Both the position numbers and the translations under genes were made by a program. Below the pieces are notes generated by a model. That model was given only the letters and a program-made list of their open reading frames with translations, made no database searches and was not told the origin of the DNA. Source: Buchnera aphidicola (Schlechtendalia chinensis) (lineage in GTDB: Bacteria > Pseudomonadota > Gammaproteobacteria > Enterobacterales > Enterobacteriaceae). Taken from it: a stretch of DNA of 64,000 nucleotides. Positions 17,797 to 26,938 of the stretch are shown here, piece by piece (position 1 is the stretch's first letter; each line of letters opens with the position of its first letter). Where the stretch lies: NCBI RefSeq assembly GCF_001648115.1, contig NZ_CP011299.1:124001-188000 (forward strand), given 5' to 3'.

Positions 17797-18594
17797 ATGG
17801 CTAAATTGAAATATAATCATCATATTGTAAAAAAAAAGTTTGGTCAAAATTTTTTAATAGATAATGATATTATAAATAGTATTGTTTATAGTATTAATCC
17901 AAAAAATACAGAAACTATGATAGAAATTGGTCCAGGATTAGGTGCATTAACAAAGCACATGTACAAATATTTAAACAAACTGTTTTTAGTAGAGTATGAC
18001 ATAGATTTAGTTAATAGATTATTAAATTATTTTAGTGATGTAAAAAATTTAAAAATTTTTTTTAAAAATGCTTTAAAATTTGATTTTTCGCATATAGATA
18101 ATAAATATTATAATTCTGTACGAGTTTTTGGAAATTTACCGTATAATATTTCAGTTTTGTTGTTACTTCATCTTTTTAAATACAAAAATATTTATGATAT
18201 GCATTTTATGTTTCAAAAAGAAGTAGCAAATAGATTATTAGCTTTTCCGAATACGAAACATTATGGTAGATTAAGTATAATTTCTCAATATTTTTGTAAT
18301 ATAACACATTTATTTGATGTTTTTCCAGAATCTTTTAGACCGATTCCAAAAGTTAGTTCTACTTTCTTAAGACTATCTCCTTACCAAAAAAAAAAATATT
18401 ATCTTAAAAATTTGAAATCTTTAATTAAAGTTACTTCTTTAGCATTTGGAAATAGAAGAAAAATAATAAAAAATAGTTTATTTGAGCTTTTTAGTGAAAA
18501 TGAGTTAATAAATTTACAAATTGATCCTACATTGCGTGCTGAGAATATATCGATAGAGCAATATTGCAGATTGTCAAATTGTATAAGTGAATAA
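17797..18594 (+). CDS. ksgA: 16S rRNA dimethyladenosine transferase KsgA
   Basis: Dimethylates A1518 and A1519 of 16S rRNA late in 30S assembly. The 265 residues (E. coli 273) contain the SAM site EIGPGLGALT (43-52) and the catalytic NLPYN (113-117). The N-terminal KKKFGQNFL matches the family. An 11-A run (18386-18396) encodes Lys residues near residue 200 in the correct frame. No clear Shine-Dalgarno precedes the ATG. apaH follows after 67 bases, as in E. coli. Confidence 0.95.
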   Translation: MAKLKYNHHIVKKKFGQNFLIDNDIINSIVYSINPKNTETMIEIGPGLGALTKHMYKYLNKLFLVEYDIDLVNRLLNYFSDVKNLKIFFKNALKFDFSHIDNKYYNSVRVFGNLPYNISVLLLLHLFKYKNIYDMHFMFQKEVANRLLAFPNTKHYGRLSIISQYFCNITHLFDVFPESFRPIPKVSSTFLRLSPYQKKKYYLKNLKSLIKVTSLAFGNRRKIIKNSLFELFSENELINLQIDPTLRAENISIEQYCRLSNCISE

Positions 18595-18661
18595 AAATTA
18601 AAATTTATATTTTATAGTAATTAACAATGTTTTTCAAAAAAAAAGTATTTTAGGTAAAAAT

Positions 18662-19489
18662 ATGAGTACGTATTTTGTAGGTGACATCCATGGATGTTAC
18701 AATGAGTTAATGAAATTATTGGAAAAGGTTTCTTTTAACAAAAAGTTAGATTCTTTATGGGTTACTGGAGATTTAGTGAATAGAGGTTCTAAATCTCTTG
18801 AAGTTATGCGTTTTATTTCTTCATTAGGTTCTAGTGCACGTGTAGTTTTAGGTAATCATGATTTAAATTTGATCGCTACTTATGCAAATATTAAATGCAA
18901 AAATTTTAAGAATGACATTATTTTAAAGATTTTAGAATCTAAAGATATAGACTTTTTAATTTATTGGTTGCGGAAGCAACCTTTTTTACAAATTGATAAA
19001 ATTAGAAAAATTATTATGGTTCATGCTGGTATTCATCCTTTTTGGAATGTTAAATTATCTATTAATTACTCTCAAAAATTGCAATACGTTTTGTGTGGTC
19101 ATAATTATACAAAATTTTTAAAAAGTATACTCAATAGTTCTGTAGTTAGATATTCTGATGATTTTTCTGATGAATTAGAACTTTTAAAATTTAATTTAAA
19201 TGTTTTTACAAAAATGCGATACTGTTATTGCGACGGAACATTAGACATGAAACATAAACAATCGCCTTCTAAAGATACATTTCCTATGTTACCTTGGTTC
19301 TCAATAAATAATGAAAGTTTAAAAGATTACTTTTTGTTTTTTGGTCATTGGGCTTCGTTAAAACATAATATTACTCCAAAAAATGTTATTTCTTTGGATA
19401 CTGGTTGTTGTTGGGGAGGAACGTTAAGTATGTTTCGCTTTGAAGATCAAAGATGGTTTCGACAAAATTCTGAAATGAGTGTTAATTAA
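18662..19489 (+). CDS. apaH: Diadenosine tetraphosphatase (symmetrical)
   Basis: Hydrolyses Ap4A to two ADP and, in E. coli, also removes Np4 caps from RNA. The 275 residues (E. coli about 280) contain the calcineurin-like phosphoesterase motifs GDIHGC (7-12), GDLVNRG near 37, GNHD near 63 and HAGIHP near 121. The tail is normal. It follows ksgA as in E. coli and converges on folA, 21 bases away. Confidence 0.95.
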   Translation: MSTYFVGDIHGCYNELMKLLEKVSFNKKLDSLWVTGDLVNRGSKSLEVMRFISSLGSSARVVLGNHDLNLIATYANIKCKNFKNDIILKILESKDIDFLIYWLRKQPFLQIDKIRKIIMVHAGIHPFWNVKLSINYSQKLQYVLCGHNYTKFLKSILNSSVVRYSDDFSDELELLKFNLNVFTKMRYCYCDGTLDMKHKQSPSKDTFPMLPWFSINNESLKDYFLFFGHWASLKHNITPKNVISLDTGCCWGGTLSMFRFEDQRWFRQNSEMSVN

Positions 19490-19510
19490 ATTTAAGATCA
19501 ATATCATTTT

Positions 19511-19999
19511 TTATTCTGATCGTTCTAATATTTGAAACTGGAAGTTATATTTGTTTTTTTCATTAATTTCGTGATTTTCTAAGAATATTTTATTCCATTT
19601 TATATGTTGGTATTTTGGAAAGTAAGTATCTCCTTTAATGTTAATTTTAATTTTTGTCAAATATAATTTGTTAGCATACGACAACATTTGAGAATATAAT
19701 TGTCCTCCTCCAATAATCATTATTTCTTTTTTGTTTTTTGCTAATTTGATAGCATTTTGTATAGAGTTAGCGAAGTAAACGTTATTATAATTTTTTATAA
19801 ATTTACGAGTTAAAATTATGTTTTGCCTCATTGGTAACTCATGTTTGATAGTATCCCAAGTTAATCTACCCATAATTATACTTTTATTTATTGTTTTTTC
19901 TTTAAACCATTTTAAATCTTTCGGTAAGTTCCAAGGTATTGAATTATTATTTCCAATTACTAAGTTTTCTGATATTGCTGCAATAATACTAATGTTCAT
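19511..19999 (-). CDS. folA: Dihydrofolate reductase
   Basis: Reduces dihydrofolate to tetrahydrofolate with NADPH. The 162 residues (E. coli 159) include IGNNNSIPWNLPKDLKWF, with the catalytic Asp at 28, then IMGRLTWDTI near 42 and the NADPH-site IIGGGQLY near 95. It is last of the minus-strand series after carB (65 bases), convergent with apaH, as in E. coli. Confidence 0.95.
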   Translation of the reverse strand: MNISIIAAISENLVIGNNNSIPWNLPKDLKWFKEKTINKSIIMGRLTWDTIKHELPMRQNIILTRKFIKNYNNVYFANSIQNAIKLAKNKKEIMIIGGGQLYSQMLSYANKLYLTKIKINIKGDTYFPKYQHIKWNKIFLENHEINEKNKYNFQFQILERSE

Positions 20000-20064
20000 A
20001 AATGTATCTTTTTAAAAATTTGAATTTATTGGATAGGATTTAAGTACATTTTATATTTAAATTA

Positions 20065-23000
20065 TTATTTAAAATTTTTTTTATGCCTATCTTGTATAGA
20101 CATTACGTTTTTTGAGGGATTCTCATTAATAGCCATGATAGTTGCATAAGCTCCGTTTAAAGTAGTATTGTAATGCACTTGATATTGTAATGCAATTTGG
20201 CAAATTGTTTTTGAATCTATTATTGCTTGGTTGCAATCGCTTGTATTAATAATATAAGTATATTCACCGTTTTTGAGTCGATCTTGTATATGCGGTCTCC
20301 TTTCATTTACTTTATTGACTATTCTGACTTGTATCCCATTGTCTTGTAATATTTTCGCAGTTCCTGTAGTAGCATCTAATTTAAATCCAATTTCTATGAG
20401 TTTTTTAGCGAGTTTTGAAATTTTTGCTTTATCGCTGTTTTTGACAGAAAGTAAAGCTCTTCCTGATTTTTTTATGCTTGTTTGTGCACCCAACATTGCT
20501 TTAGCAAAGGCTTCTGGAAAATTTTTTCCTATTCCCATTACTTCACCGGTAGATTTCATTTCTGGTCCTAGTATGGGAGCAGATCCAGGAAATTTATTGA
20601 ATGGGAGTACAACTTCTTTCACTGAGTAGTAAGATGGAACAATTTCTTTTGTATAACCTTGCTTTAATAAAGTAGTACCAGTCATTACTCGTGCAGCTAT
20701 TTTTGCTAGTGCGATTCCTATAGATTTTGAAACAAAAGGAATAGTTCGTGATGCTCGAGGATTCACTTCTAATATGTACACTATATTTTTTTTAATTGCG
20801 AATTGTACGTTCATTAATCCTCGTACAGATAGTTTAAAAGCAAGTTTTTTTACTTGATCTCTAATTATGTTTTGTATATTTTTACTTAAAGTATGTGCAG
20901 GAAGAGAACATGCGGAATCTCCAGAATGTATTCCAGCCTGTTCAATGTGTTCCATAACACCTCCAATTAAAGTATGAACTCCGTCACAAATAGCATCTAC
21001 ATCTACCTCGATTGCATTTTCTAAGTAATGATCTAATAGAATGGGACTTTTGTTTTTCGGTGTTACAGTGTTTTTAAAATATTTTCTTAAATCGTTTTCA
21101 TTATATAGTACTTCCATGGATCTTCCACCTAAAACGTATGATGGTCTAATCATAATTGGATATTCAACAGATTTCGATTTTAGGATAGCATCTTGTATAT
21201 TTATTACGGTAGCATTAGCAGGTTGTATAAGTCCTAAAGCGGACACAATTTTTTGAAATCTTTTTCGATTTTCTGATTTATCAATAGAATTTGGATTTGT
21301 TCCTATTATGGGGACTCCTTCTTTATCTAGTTGTTTTGCTAGTTTTAGAGGTGTTTGACCTCCATATTGTATAATAACTCCATGAGGTTTTTCTATTCTA
21401 ACAATCTCTAATATAGATTCTAAAGTTATTGGTTCAAAGTATAATCTATCAGAAGTATCGTAATCAGTAGATACAGTTTCTGGATTACAATTTATTATAA
21501 TAGTTTCAAATCCATCTTCTCTTAAAGCTAACGAAGCATGTACACAACAATAATCAAATTCGATTCCTTGTCCTATTCTATTAGGACCCCCTCCTAAAAT
21601 GATAATTTTTTTATTATGATGAATTGGTTTAGATTCGCATTCATCCTCCCATGTAGAGTACATGTAGGCTGTTTCACTTTTAAATTCTGCCGCACAGGTA
21701 TCAATTCTTTTATATACTGGATGTAAATGTAAATTATGTCTAATATTTCTAATTTCTTTTTCAGATTTATTGGTCAAAATAGAAATTCTTAAGTCAGAAA
21801 ATCCTTTCCTTTTTAGTAATCTTAAGTACGAGTAATTAATATTTTTTATGTCTATGTTCGTAATATGAGTTTCTATATCTATTAGTTCCTTGATTTGAGC
21901 TAAAAACCATTTGTCAATTAGTGTTAAGTCAAATATTTCATTTATAGACATTCCTATACGAATAGCATCTCCGATATACCATAATCTATCTGATCCAGCT
22001 TCTCTCAATTCACGATGGATTTTTTTAATATTATCTGATGTATTATTAGTATTTTTTATTTTTTGGTCAAATCCGCTTGCGTTAATTTCTAATCCCATTA
22101 TAGCTTTTTGTATAGATTCTTGAAAAGTTCTGCCAATTGCCATAACTTCTCCAACAGATTTCATTTGTGTTGTTAATCGGTCATTACATCCCGAGAATTT
22201 TTCAAAATTAAATCTTGGTATTTTAGTAACTACATAGTCCATAGTAGGTTCAAAAGAAGCAGTTATTGTAGATCCTATTAAGTCATTTTTTAATTCATCT
22301 AAGGTATATCCTACTGATAATTTAGCAGCAATTTTTGCAATAGGAAAACCTGTAGCTTTAGAGGCTAATGCAGATGATCTAGATACACGAGGATTCATTT
22401 CAATCACTATCATTTTTCCATTATTAGGATTTATTGCAAATTGAACATTGGCTCCTCCAGTTTCTACTCCTATTTCTTTTAATATCAATATTGATGCATT
22501 TCTCATTGCTTGATATTCTTTGTCTGTTAGTGTTTGAACAGGAGAAACTGTAATAGAATCTCCAGTATGTATTCCCATAGGATCAAAGTTTTCTATTGAA
22601 CAAACAACAATGCAATTGTCCTTTTTGTCTCTCATTACTTCCATCTCGTATTCTTTCCATCCGATTAGAGATTCGTCAATTAGTAATTGTTTAGATGGAG
22701 ATGTTTCGAATCCTATTTCACAAATATTTTTAAATTCTTCATAGTTGTATGCTATTCCACCGCCACTTCCTCCCATTGTAAAAGAAGGTCGGATTATAGC
22801 TGGAAAACCTATTTTTTTAATTGATTTTAATGCTTCAGATATATTGTGAACAATTTCCGATTTTGCGGTTTTTAGCCCTATCTTTTTCATAGATTTTTCA
22901 AACAATTTTCTATTTTCTGCTTTTTTTATAGATTTAATAGTAGCTCCTATAATTTCTACTCTATATTTTTTTAATATTCCATGATTATTAAGATCTATAA

Positions 23001-23295
23001 CGCAATTTAGAGCAGTTTGTCCTCCCATAGTGGGTAGAATAGCGTTTGGTTGTTCTTTTTGAATAATTTTTAAAATTGTTGTCCAATGGATAGGTTCGAT
23101 GTATGTAACATGCGCTATATCGGGATCAGTCATAATGGTGGCTGGATTAGAATTAATTAAAATAATTTTGTATCCTACTTCTTTAAGAGATTTACATGCT
23201 TGCGCTCCAGAATAATCAAATTCGCATGCTTGTCCAATAACGATTGGTCCAGATCCAAGTATTAAAATAGTTTTTATATCGGTACGTTTTGGCAT
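20065..23295 (-). CDS. carB: Carbamoyl-phosphate synthase large subunit
   Basis: Makes carbamoyl phosphate from ammonia (channelled from CarA), bicarbonate and two ATP, feeding arginine and pyrimidine synthesis. The 1076 residues (E. coli 1073) contain two homologous ATP-grasp halves: [20 protein letters not shown] at the start with [10 protein letters not shown] near 175, and the repeat [20 protein letters not shown] near 560 with [13 protein letters not shown] near 715. The C-terminal MGS-like allosteric domain starts near 935. Its ATG lies 22 bases inside the end of carA, after aaagggg. Confidence 0.97.
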   Translation of the reverse strand: MPKRTDIKTILILGSGPIVIGQACEFDYSGAQACKSLKEVGYKIILINSNPATIMTDPDIAHVTYIEPIHWTTILKIIQKEQPNAILPTMGGQTALNCVIDLNNHGILKKYRVEIIGATIKSIKKAENRKLFEKSMKKIGLKTAKSEIVHNISEALKSIKKIGFPAIIRPSFTMGGSGGGIAYNYEEFKNICEIGFETSPSKQLLIDESLIGWKEYEMEVMRDKKDNCIVVCSIENFDPMGIHTGDSITVSPVQTLTDKEYQAMRNASILILKEIGVETGGANVQFAINPNNGKMIVIEMNPRVSRSSALASKATGFPIAKIAAKLSVGYTLDELKNDLIGSTITASFEPTMDYVVTKIPRFNFEKFSGCNDRLTTQMKSVGEVMAIGRTFQESIQKAIMGLEINASGFDQKIKNTNNTSDNIKKIHRELREAGSDRLWYIGDAIRIGMSINEIFDLTLIDKWFLAQIKELIDIETHITNIDIKNINYSYLRLLKRKGFSDLRISILTNKSEKEIRNIRHNLHLHPVYKRIDTCAAEFKSETAYMYSTWEDECESKPIHHNKKIIILGGGPNRIGQGIEFDYCCVHASLALREDGFETIIINCNPETVSTDYDTSDRLYFEPITLESILEIVRIEKPHGVIIQYGGQTPLKLAKQLDKEGVPIIGTNPNSIDKSENRKRFQKIVSALGLIQPANATVINIQDAILKSKSVEYPIMIRPSYVLGGRSMEVLYNENDLRKYFKNTVTPKNKSPILLDHYLENAIEVDVDAICDGVHTLIGGVMEHIEQAGIHSGDSACSLPAHTLSKNIQNIIRDQVKKLAFKLSVRGLMNVQFAIKKNIVYILEVNPRASRTIPFVSKSIGIALAKIAARVMTGTTLLKQGYTKEIVPSYYSVKEVVLPFNKFPGSAPILGPEMKSTGEVMGIGKNFPEAFAKAMLGAQTSIKKSGRALLSVKNSDKAKISKLAKKLIEIGFKLDATTGTAKILQDNGIQVRIVNKVNERRPHIQDRLKNGEYTYIINTSDCNQAIIDSKTICQIALQYQVHYNTTLNGAYATIMAINENPSKNVMSIQDRHKKNFK

Positions 23296-24473
23296 TTTTC
23301 CCCTTTATTTGCAATATTATAATTGCAAGATTTTACAAGAGTTATAAAATTTTCAAATAGTGATAATGCATCATGTGGTCCAGGACTAGATTCAGGATGA
23401 CCTTGGAAACTGAACGCGTTTTTGTCTTTTATACGTAATCCTTGTATGCTTTTATCAAAAAGAGAAATATGTGTTATTTCAATACTTTTAGGAAGATCTA
23501 TAGGATTTACTGTAAAATTATGATTTTGAGAAGTGATCATAACTTTATTAGAACAAAGTTCTTTTACGGGATGATTTCCTCCATGGTGCCCGAATCTCAT
23601 TTTTGTTATTTGTGCTCCATTAGCTAGAGCTAAAAGTTGATGTCCTAAACAAATTCCAAAAATTGGAATGTTTATTTTTAAAAACGATTTAATTGCATTT
23701 ATAGCATAATAACATGGTCTTGGATCACCTGGACCATTTGATAAGAAAATACCATTTGGTAATAGTTTCATAGCTTCTTTAGCAGAAGTTTGTGCTGGTA
23801 CTACTGTTATATGGCATTTTTGATTAATCAATATTTTTAATATATTTTGTTTAACTCCAAAATCGTATACTACAATTCGAGTTTTAGATTTTTTTTTGAT
23901 ATTTTTAATTGTTGGAATGTTGTTAATTTTGAAATTTTTATTATTTAATGTGTATTGGGTTTTTGTACTTACTATTTGTACTAGATCTATTTTTTTAGAA
24001 TGACTTAGTTGTTTAAGTTTTTGTAATGTTTTAGAAATCTTAATTTTTTTGTGCGCAATAATACAACCGAGTTGCGATCCTGAAATTCTAATTATTTTTG
24101 TTAATTTTCGAGTGTCAATATCAGAAATTCCAATAATTTTTTTCTTTTTCAAGTATGTTAGTAAACTTCCTTCGCTTCTATAGTTACTCGAAACTATTGA
24201 GAGGTCTCGGATAATTATTCCATTTGCATAGACGATATTAGATTCACAGTCATTTTTATTAACACCAACGTTTCCTATATGTGGATAAGTAAATGTAATT
24301 ATTTGATTTGAATAAGAAGGATCTGTTATAATTTCTTGGTATCCAGTCATAGACGTGTTAAATACTATTTCTCCAAATGTTTCTCCTGATATTCCTATTT
24401 GTTTTCCAAAAAATATATTTCCATCTTCTAAAATTAAAGCTGCATTTGATAGCGACGATGTATTTATATTCAA
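23274..24473 (-). CDS. carA: Carbamoyl-phosphate synthase small subunit (UUG start)
   Basis: Glutamine amidotransferase subunit that releases ammonia for CarB. It has the N-terminal CarA domain ([29 protein letters not shown]) and the class I amidotransferase domain with nucleophile Cys in [12 protein letters not shown] and His/Glu in [10 protein letters not shown]. No suitable ATG exists before the first conserved residues. The best start is TTG at 24473, six bases from ggag, giving 399 residues against 382 in E. coli, whose carA also starts with UUG. The product carries a short N-terminal extension. It overlaps carB by 22 bases. Confidence 0.93.
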   Translation of the reverse strand: MNINTSSLSNAALILEDGNIFFGKQIGISGETFGEIVFNTSMTGYQEIITDPSYSNQIITFTYPHIGNVGVNKNDCESNIVYANGIIIRDLSIVSSNYRSEGSLLTYLKKKKIIGISDIDTRKLTKIIRISGSQLGCIIAHKKIKISKTLQKLKQLSHSKKIDLVQIVSTKTQYTLNNKNFKINNIPTIKNIKKKSKTRIVVYDFGVKQNILKILINQKCHITVVPAQTSAKEAMKLLPNGIFLSNGPGDPRPCYYAINAIKSFLKINIPIFGICLGHQLLALANGAQITKMRFGHHGGNHPVKELCSNKVMITSQNHNFTVNPIDLPKSIEITHISLFDKSIQGLRIKDKNAFSFQGHPESSPGPHDALSLFENFITLVKSCNYNIANKGEKCQNVPI

Positions 24474-24483
24474 GATATTCTCC
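24471..24483 (-). promoter_or_regulatory. carA ribosome-binding site and TTG start
   Basis: Read on the minus strand, ggag (24483-24480) is followed by six bases and TTG (24473-24471). Another TTG pair lies upstream (24488, 24485), but both sit before or over the ggag and cannot use it. Confidence 0.65.
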
Positions 24484-24570
24484 AACAAAAGTTGATGGAT
24501 GTAAATTTCTTTTTAGTCAGTCTTCTTATGTTTGTGTATAATACAATACATTATTTCATATCAAATACAT

Positions 24571-25392
24571 TTATATATTAAGTACATTAGACATATTAAA
24601 TAATCCTGTTTTTTTTTGCAGCATTAACCATTGTGCAGCTTGTATAGCTCCTTTTGAAAAAGGTAACCTATTCGTTGCTTTATGTGTAATTTCAATTTGT
24701 TCTCCAGAATTTGCAAAAATAACTTTATGTTCTCCTACTATATCTCCAGCACGTATACTAGAAAATCCAATTTCATTATTTTTTCTTTTTTCTGTTCTGT
24801 TGTTTCTTGAATATATTGCCTTTTCGTGAAAGTTCCAATTCATGGATTTTGAAATGACTTTTCCTATTTCTATTGATGTTCCAGAAGGAGCATCTTTTTT
24901 TTCTCGATGGTGTATATCAACAATTTCTATGTCAAATTTTTCTCCTATAATAGGAGTAGTTTTCTTTAATAGATTTAATATTATGTTTATTCCTATACTA
25001 TAATTTGGTGAAATTACAATCCCAATGCTTTTTGAAAATGTTTTAATTATTTTTATGTGTGCTTCGGAAAATCCTGTAGTTCCAATAACGATTTTTTTGT
25101 TGTTTAGAGCACAGAAATTTAAATTTTTTATTGTGTTATTAGGATTAGTGAAATCTATGAGTAAGTCAAAATTATTTTCTTTCGATTTTATAGAATCGGT
25201 AATCGAAATTCCGATTTTTCCTATTCCTATCGCTTTTCCTATATCTTTCTTAACTAAGTTATTTCCTTTTTTTACTATGGCAGCACTTAAAGAGATATCT
25301 TTGTAATGATTTGTATATAATTCTTTAATCAAATTTTTTCCCATTTTTCCTAGAGCACCTGAAATTGCAATTTTAAACGGTTGAATTTGCAT
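24571..25392 (-). CDS. dapB: 4-hydroxy-tetrahydrodipicolinate reductase
   Basis: NAD(P)H-dependent step of lysine and diaminopimelate synthesis. The 273 residues equal the E. coli length. The Rossmann motif SGALGKMGK is at 11-19, and the catalytic stretch HHREKKDAPSGT near residue 160 keeps the His-His and Lys of the family. The start ATG follows a good aagga. It is upstream of carA by 97 bases to the chosen start, as in E. coli dapB-carAB. Confidence 0.95.
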   Translation of the reverse strand: MQIQPFKIAISGALGKMGKNLIKELYTNHYKDISLSAAIVKKGNNLVKKDIGKAIGIGKIGISITDSIKSKENNFDLLIDFTNPNNTIKNLNFCALNNKKIVIGTTGFSEAHIKIIKTFSKSIGIVISPNYSIGINIILNLLKKTTPIIGEKFDIEIVDIHHREKKDAPSGTSIEIGKVISKSMNWNFHEKAIYSRNNRTEKRKNNEIGFSSIRAGDIVGEHKVIFANSGEQIEITHKATNRLPFSKGAIQAAQWLMLQKKTGLFNMSNVLNI

Positions 25393-25417
25393 TTGTTATC
25401 CTTTTAAAAAAATATTT

Positions 25418-26362
25418 TTACACTTGTATATTTTGTAATTCTTTTGGAAGGTCAAAAAGGATTTTTTCTTTTAATCCAGGCATATTTTGAACTTTTGTTT
25501 TTTTTATTTTATTAAGAGCTTTGATTACTTGTTTAATAGCAATATTGGGAGTAGATGCACCTGAAGCTATTCCAATGCTTTTGGTATTTTCATGCCATTG
25601 TTTTAAGTTTATTTCTTTTTTAGAATCTATCATGATTGAATATTTTCCTGACTTTTTTGCTAATTCAAAAAGTTGATTCGAATTAGAAGAATTTTTGGAA
25701 CCTATTATAATGATCATGTCTGATATTTTTGATAATTTTTTTACGGCATTTTGTCGATTTATAGTTGCGTAGCAAACATCTGAAGTTTTTGAATTTTTTA
25801 TGAAAGGATATTTTTTTTTGAGTTCTTTAATAATAGGATTTATTTTTTCTAAGGACAATGTAGTTTGAGTCATGTACATTAATTGTTTTGAATTTTTTAT
25901 TTCGATTTTGTAGATATCGGAAATAGATTCTACTAAATGAATGTGACCATTCACATTTGTATATTGACCTAAAGTCCCTTCTATTTCTGGATGTTTTGAA
26001 GTTCCTATAAGTATAGCTTCGTAACCTTTTTTGCTAGCATTTTTTACTTCTTTATGAACTTTTTTAACTAATGGACAAGTAGCATCAATAATTTTAAGTT
26101 TTCTTTCTATAGCTTGATTTTTAAAACTTTTTGAAACTCCATGTGCCGAAAGAATTAGAATAGAACCACATGGAATAGAGTTAATATCTTTATTAAAAAT
26201 TACACCTTTCGATGTTAAATAGTTTATTACGTGAGTATTGTGTACTATTTCATGATTTACGTAAATAGGTTTCCCCCAAATTTTTAGTGCTGTATTAACG
26301 ATACTAATTGCTCTTTTTACTCCTGCACAGAATCCTCTTGGATTTGCCAAAAAAATGTTCAT
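25418..26362 (-). CDS. ispH: 4-hydroxy-3-methylbut-2-enyl diphosphate reductase
   Basis: Last enzyme of the MEP isoprenoid pathway, yielding IPP and DMAPP. The 314 residues (E. coli 316) retain the three iron-sulfur cysteines Cys12 (RGFCAGV), Cys96 (DATCPLV) and Cys197 (SDVCYAT), and the ATTxxQ-like MTQTTLS near 164. It is preceded by lspA; the fkpB gene that lies between them in E. coli is missing. Confidence 0.96.
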   Translation of the reverse strand: MNIFLANPRGFCAGVKRAISIVNTALKIWGKPIYVNHEIVHNTHVINYLTSKGVIFNKDINSIPCGSILILSAHGVSKSFKNQAIERKLKIIDATCPLVKKVHKEVKNASKKGYEAILIGTSKHPEIEGTLGQYTNVNGHIHLVESISDIYKIEIKNSKQLMYMTQTTLSLEKINPIIKELKKKYPFIKNSKTSDVCYATINRQNAVKKLSKISDMIIIIGSKNSSNSNQLFELAKKSGKYSIMIDSKKEINLKQWHENTKSIGIASGASTPNIAIKQVIKALNKIKKTKVQNMPGLKEKILFDLPKELQNIQV

Positions 26363-26446
26363 TTTAATTTTTAAAATAGTAGTGTGACTGTTGTATATTA
26401 TTTATTATAAGTTTTAAAAAATATATAGTACAGTAAGATAAAGGAA

Positions 26447-26938
26447 TTATATTTTTTCTTTTATGAAAAATAAAATATGTAATATTATAATACTTCCTAA
26501 AAAAATGCTAATATCTGCTATATTGAAAGTACCGAAGTACCAATTTTTAATATGAATGTCGATAAAATCTATTACAAATCCGAAACGTAATCTATCTATT
26601 ATATTTCCAATTGCTCCACCTATAATTAGTGCATAAGGAAAGTTGTAATATATTTTGTTTTGAGGAATAAACAATAGAATTTTTGAAATTATGAAAATAG
26701 TAATAATATTTATAAAATATAATACATACTTGCTATATTTGTTAATGTCTGACAAAAGACTAAATGCTATTCCATAATTTCGTGTGTAAAAAAAATTTAT
26801 TACTGAAGTAAATTGTTTCGTCTCGTACAATGAAAAATTTTTAATTATCCATTGTTTGCTTAAAAAGTCTAGTAGTATTACTAGACTAGTAATCGTTAAT
26901 AATATTAATGCGTTACTTAAATTTAATGGTTTCTTCAT
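26447..26938 (-). CDS. lspA: Lipoprotein signal peptidase
   Basis: Inner-membrane aspartic protease that cuts signal peptides of prolipoproteins. The 163 residues (E. coli 164) form four hydrophobic segments. Both catalytic aspartates are visible in GNIIDRLRFGFVIDFID and FNIADISI. Its ATG overlaps the ileS stop by one base (TAATG), indicating translational coupling. Retention implies that some lipoproteins are still matured. Confidence 0.95.
   Translation of the reverse strand: MKKPLNLSNALILLTITSLVILLDFLSKQWIIKNFSLYETKQFTSVINFFYTRNYGIAFSLLSDINKYSKYVLYFINIITIFIISKILLFIPQNKIYYNFPYALIIGGAIGNIIDRLRFGFVIDFIDIHIKNWYFGTFNIADISIFLGSIIILHILFFIKEKI

Noticed and set aside
24489-24570. Arginine-repressor box and pyrimidine-type promoter before carA
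   Set aside because: Only weak -35/-10-like A/T matches are present and no ArgR box palindrome is recognisable.
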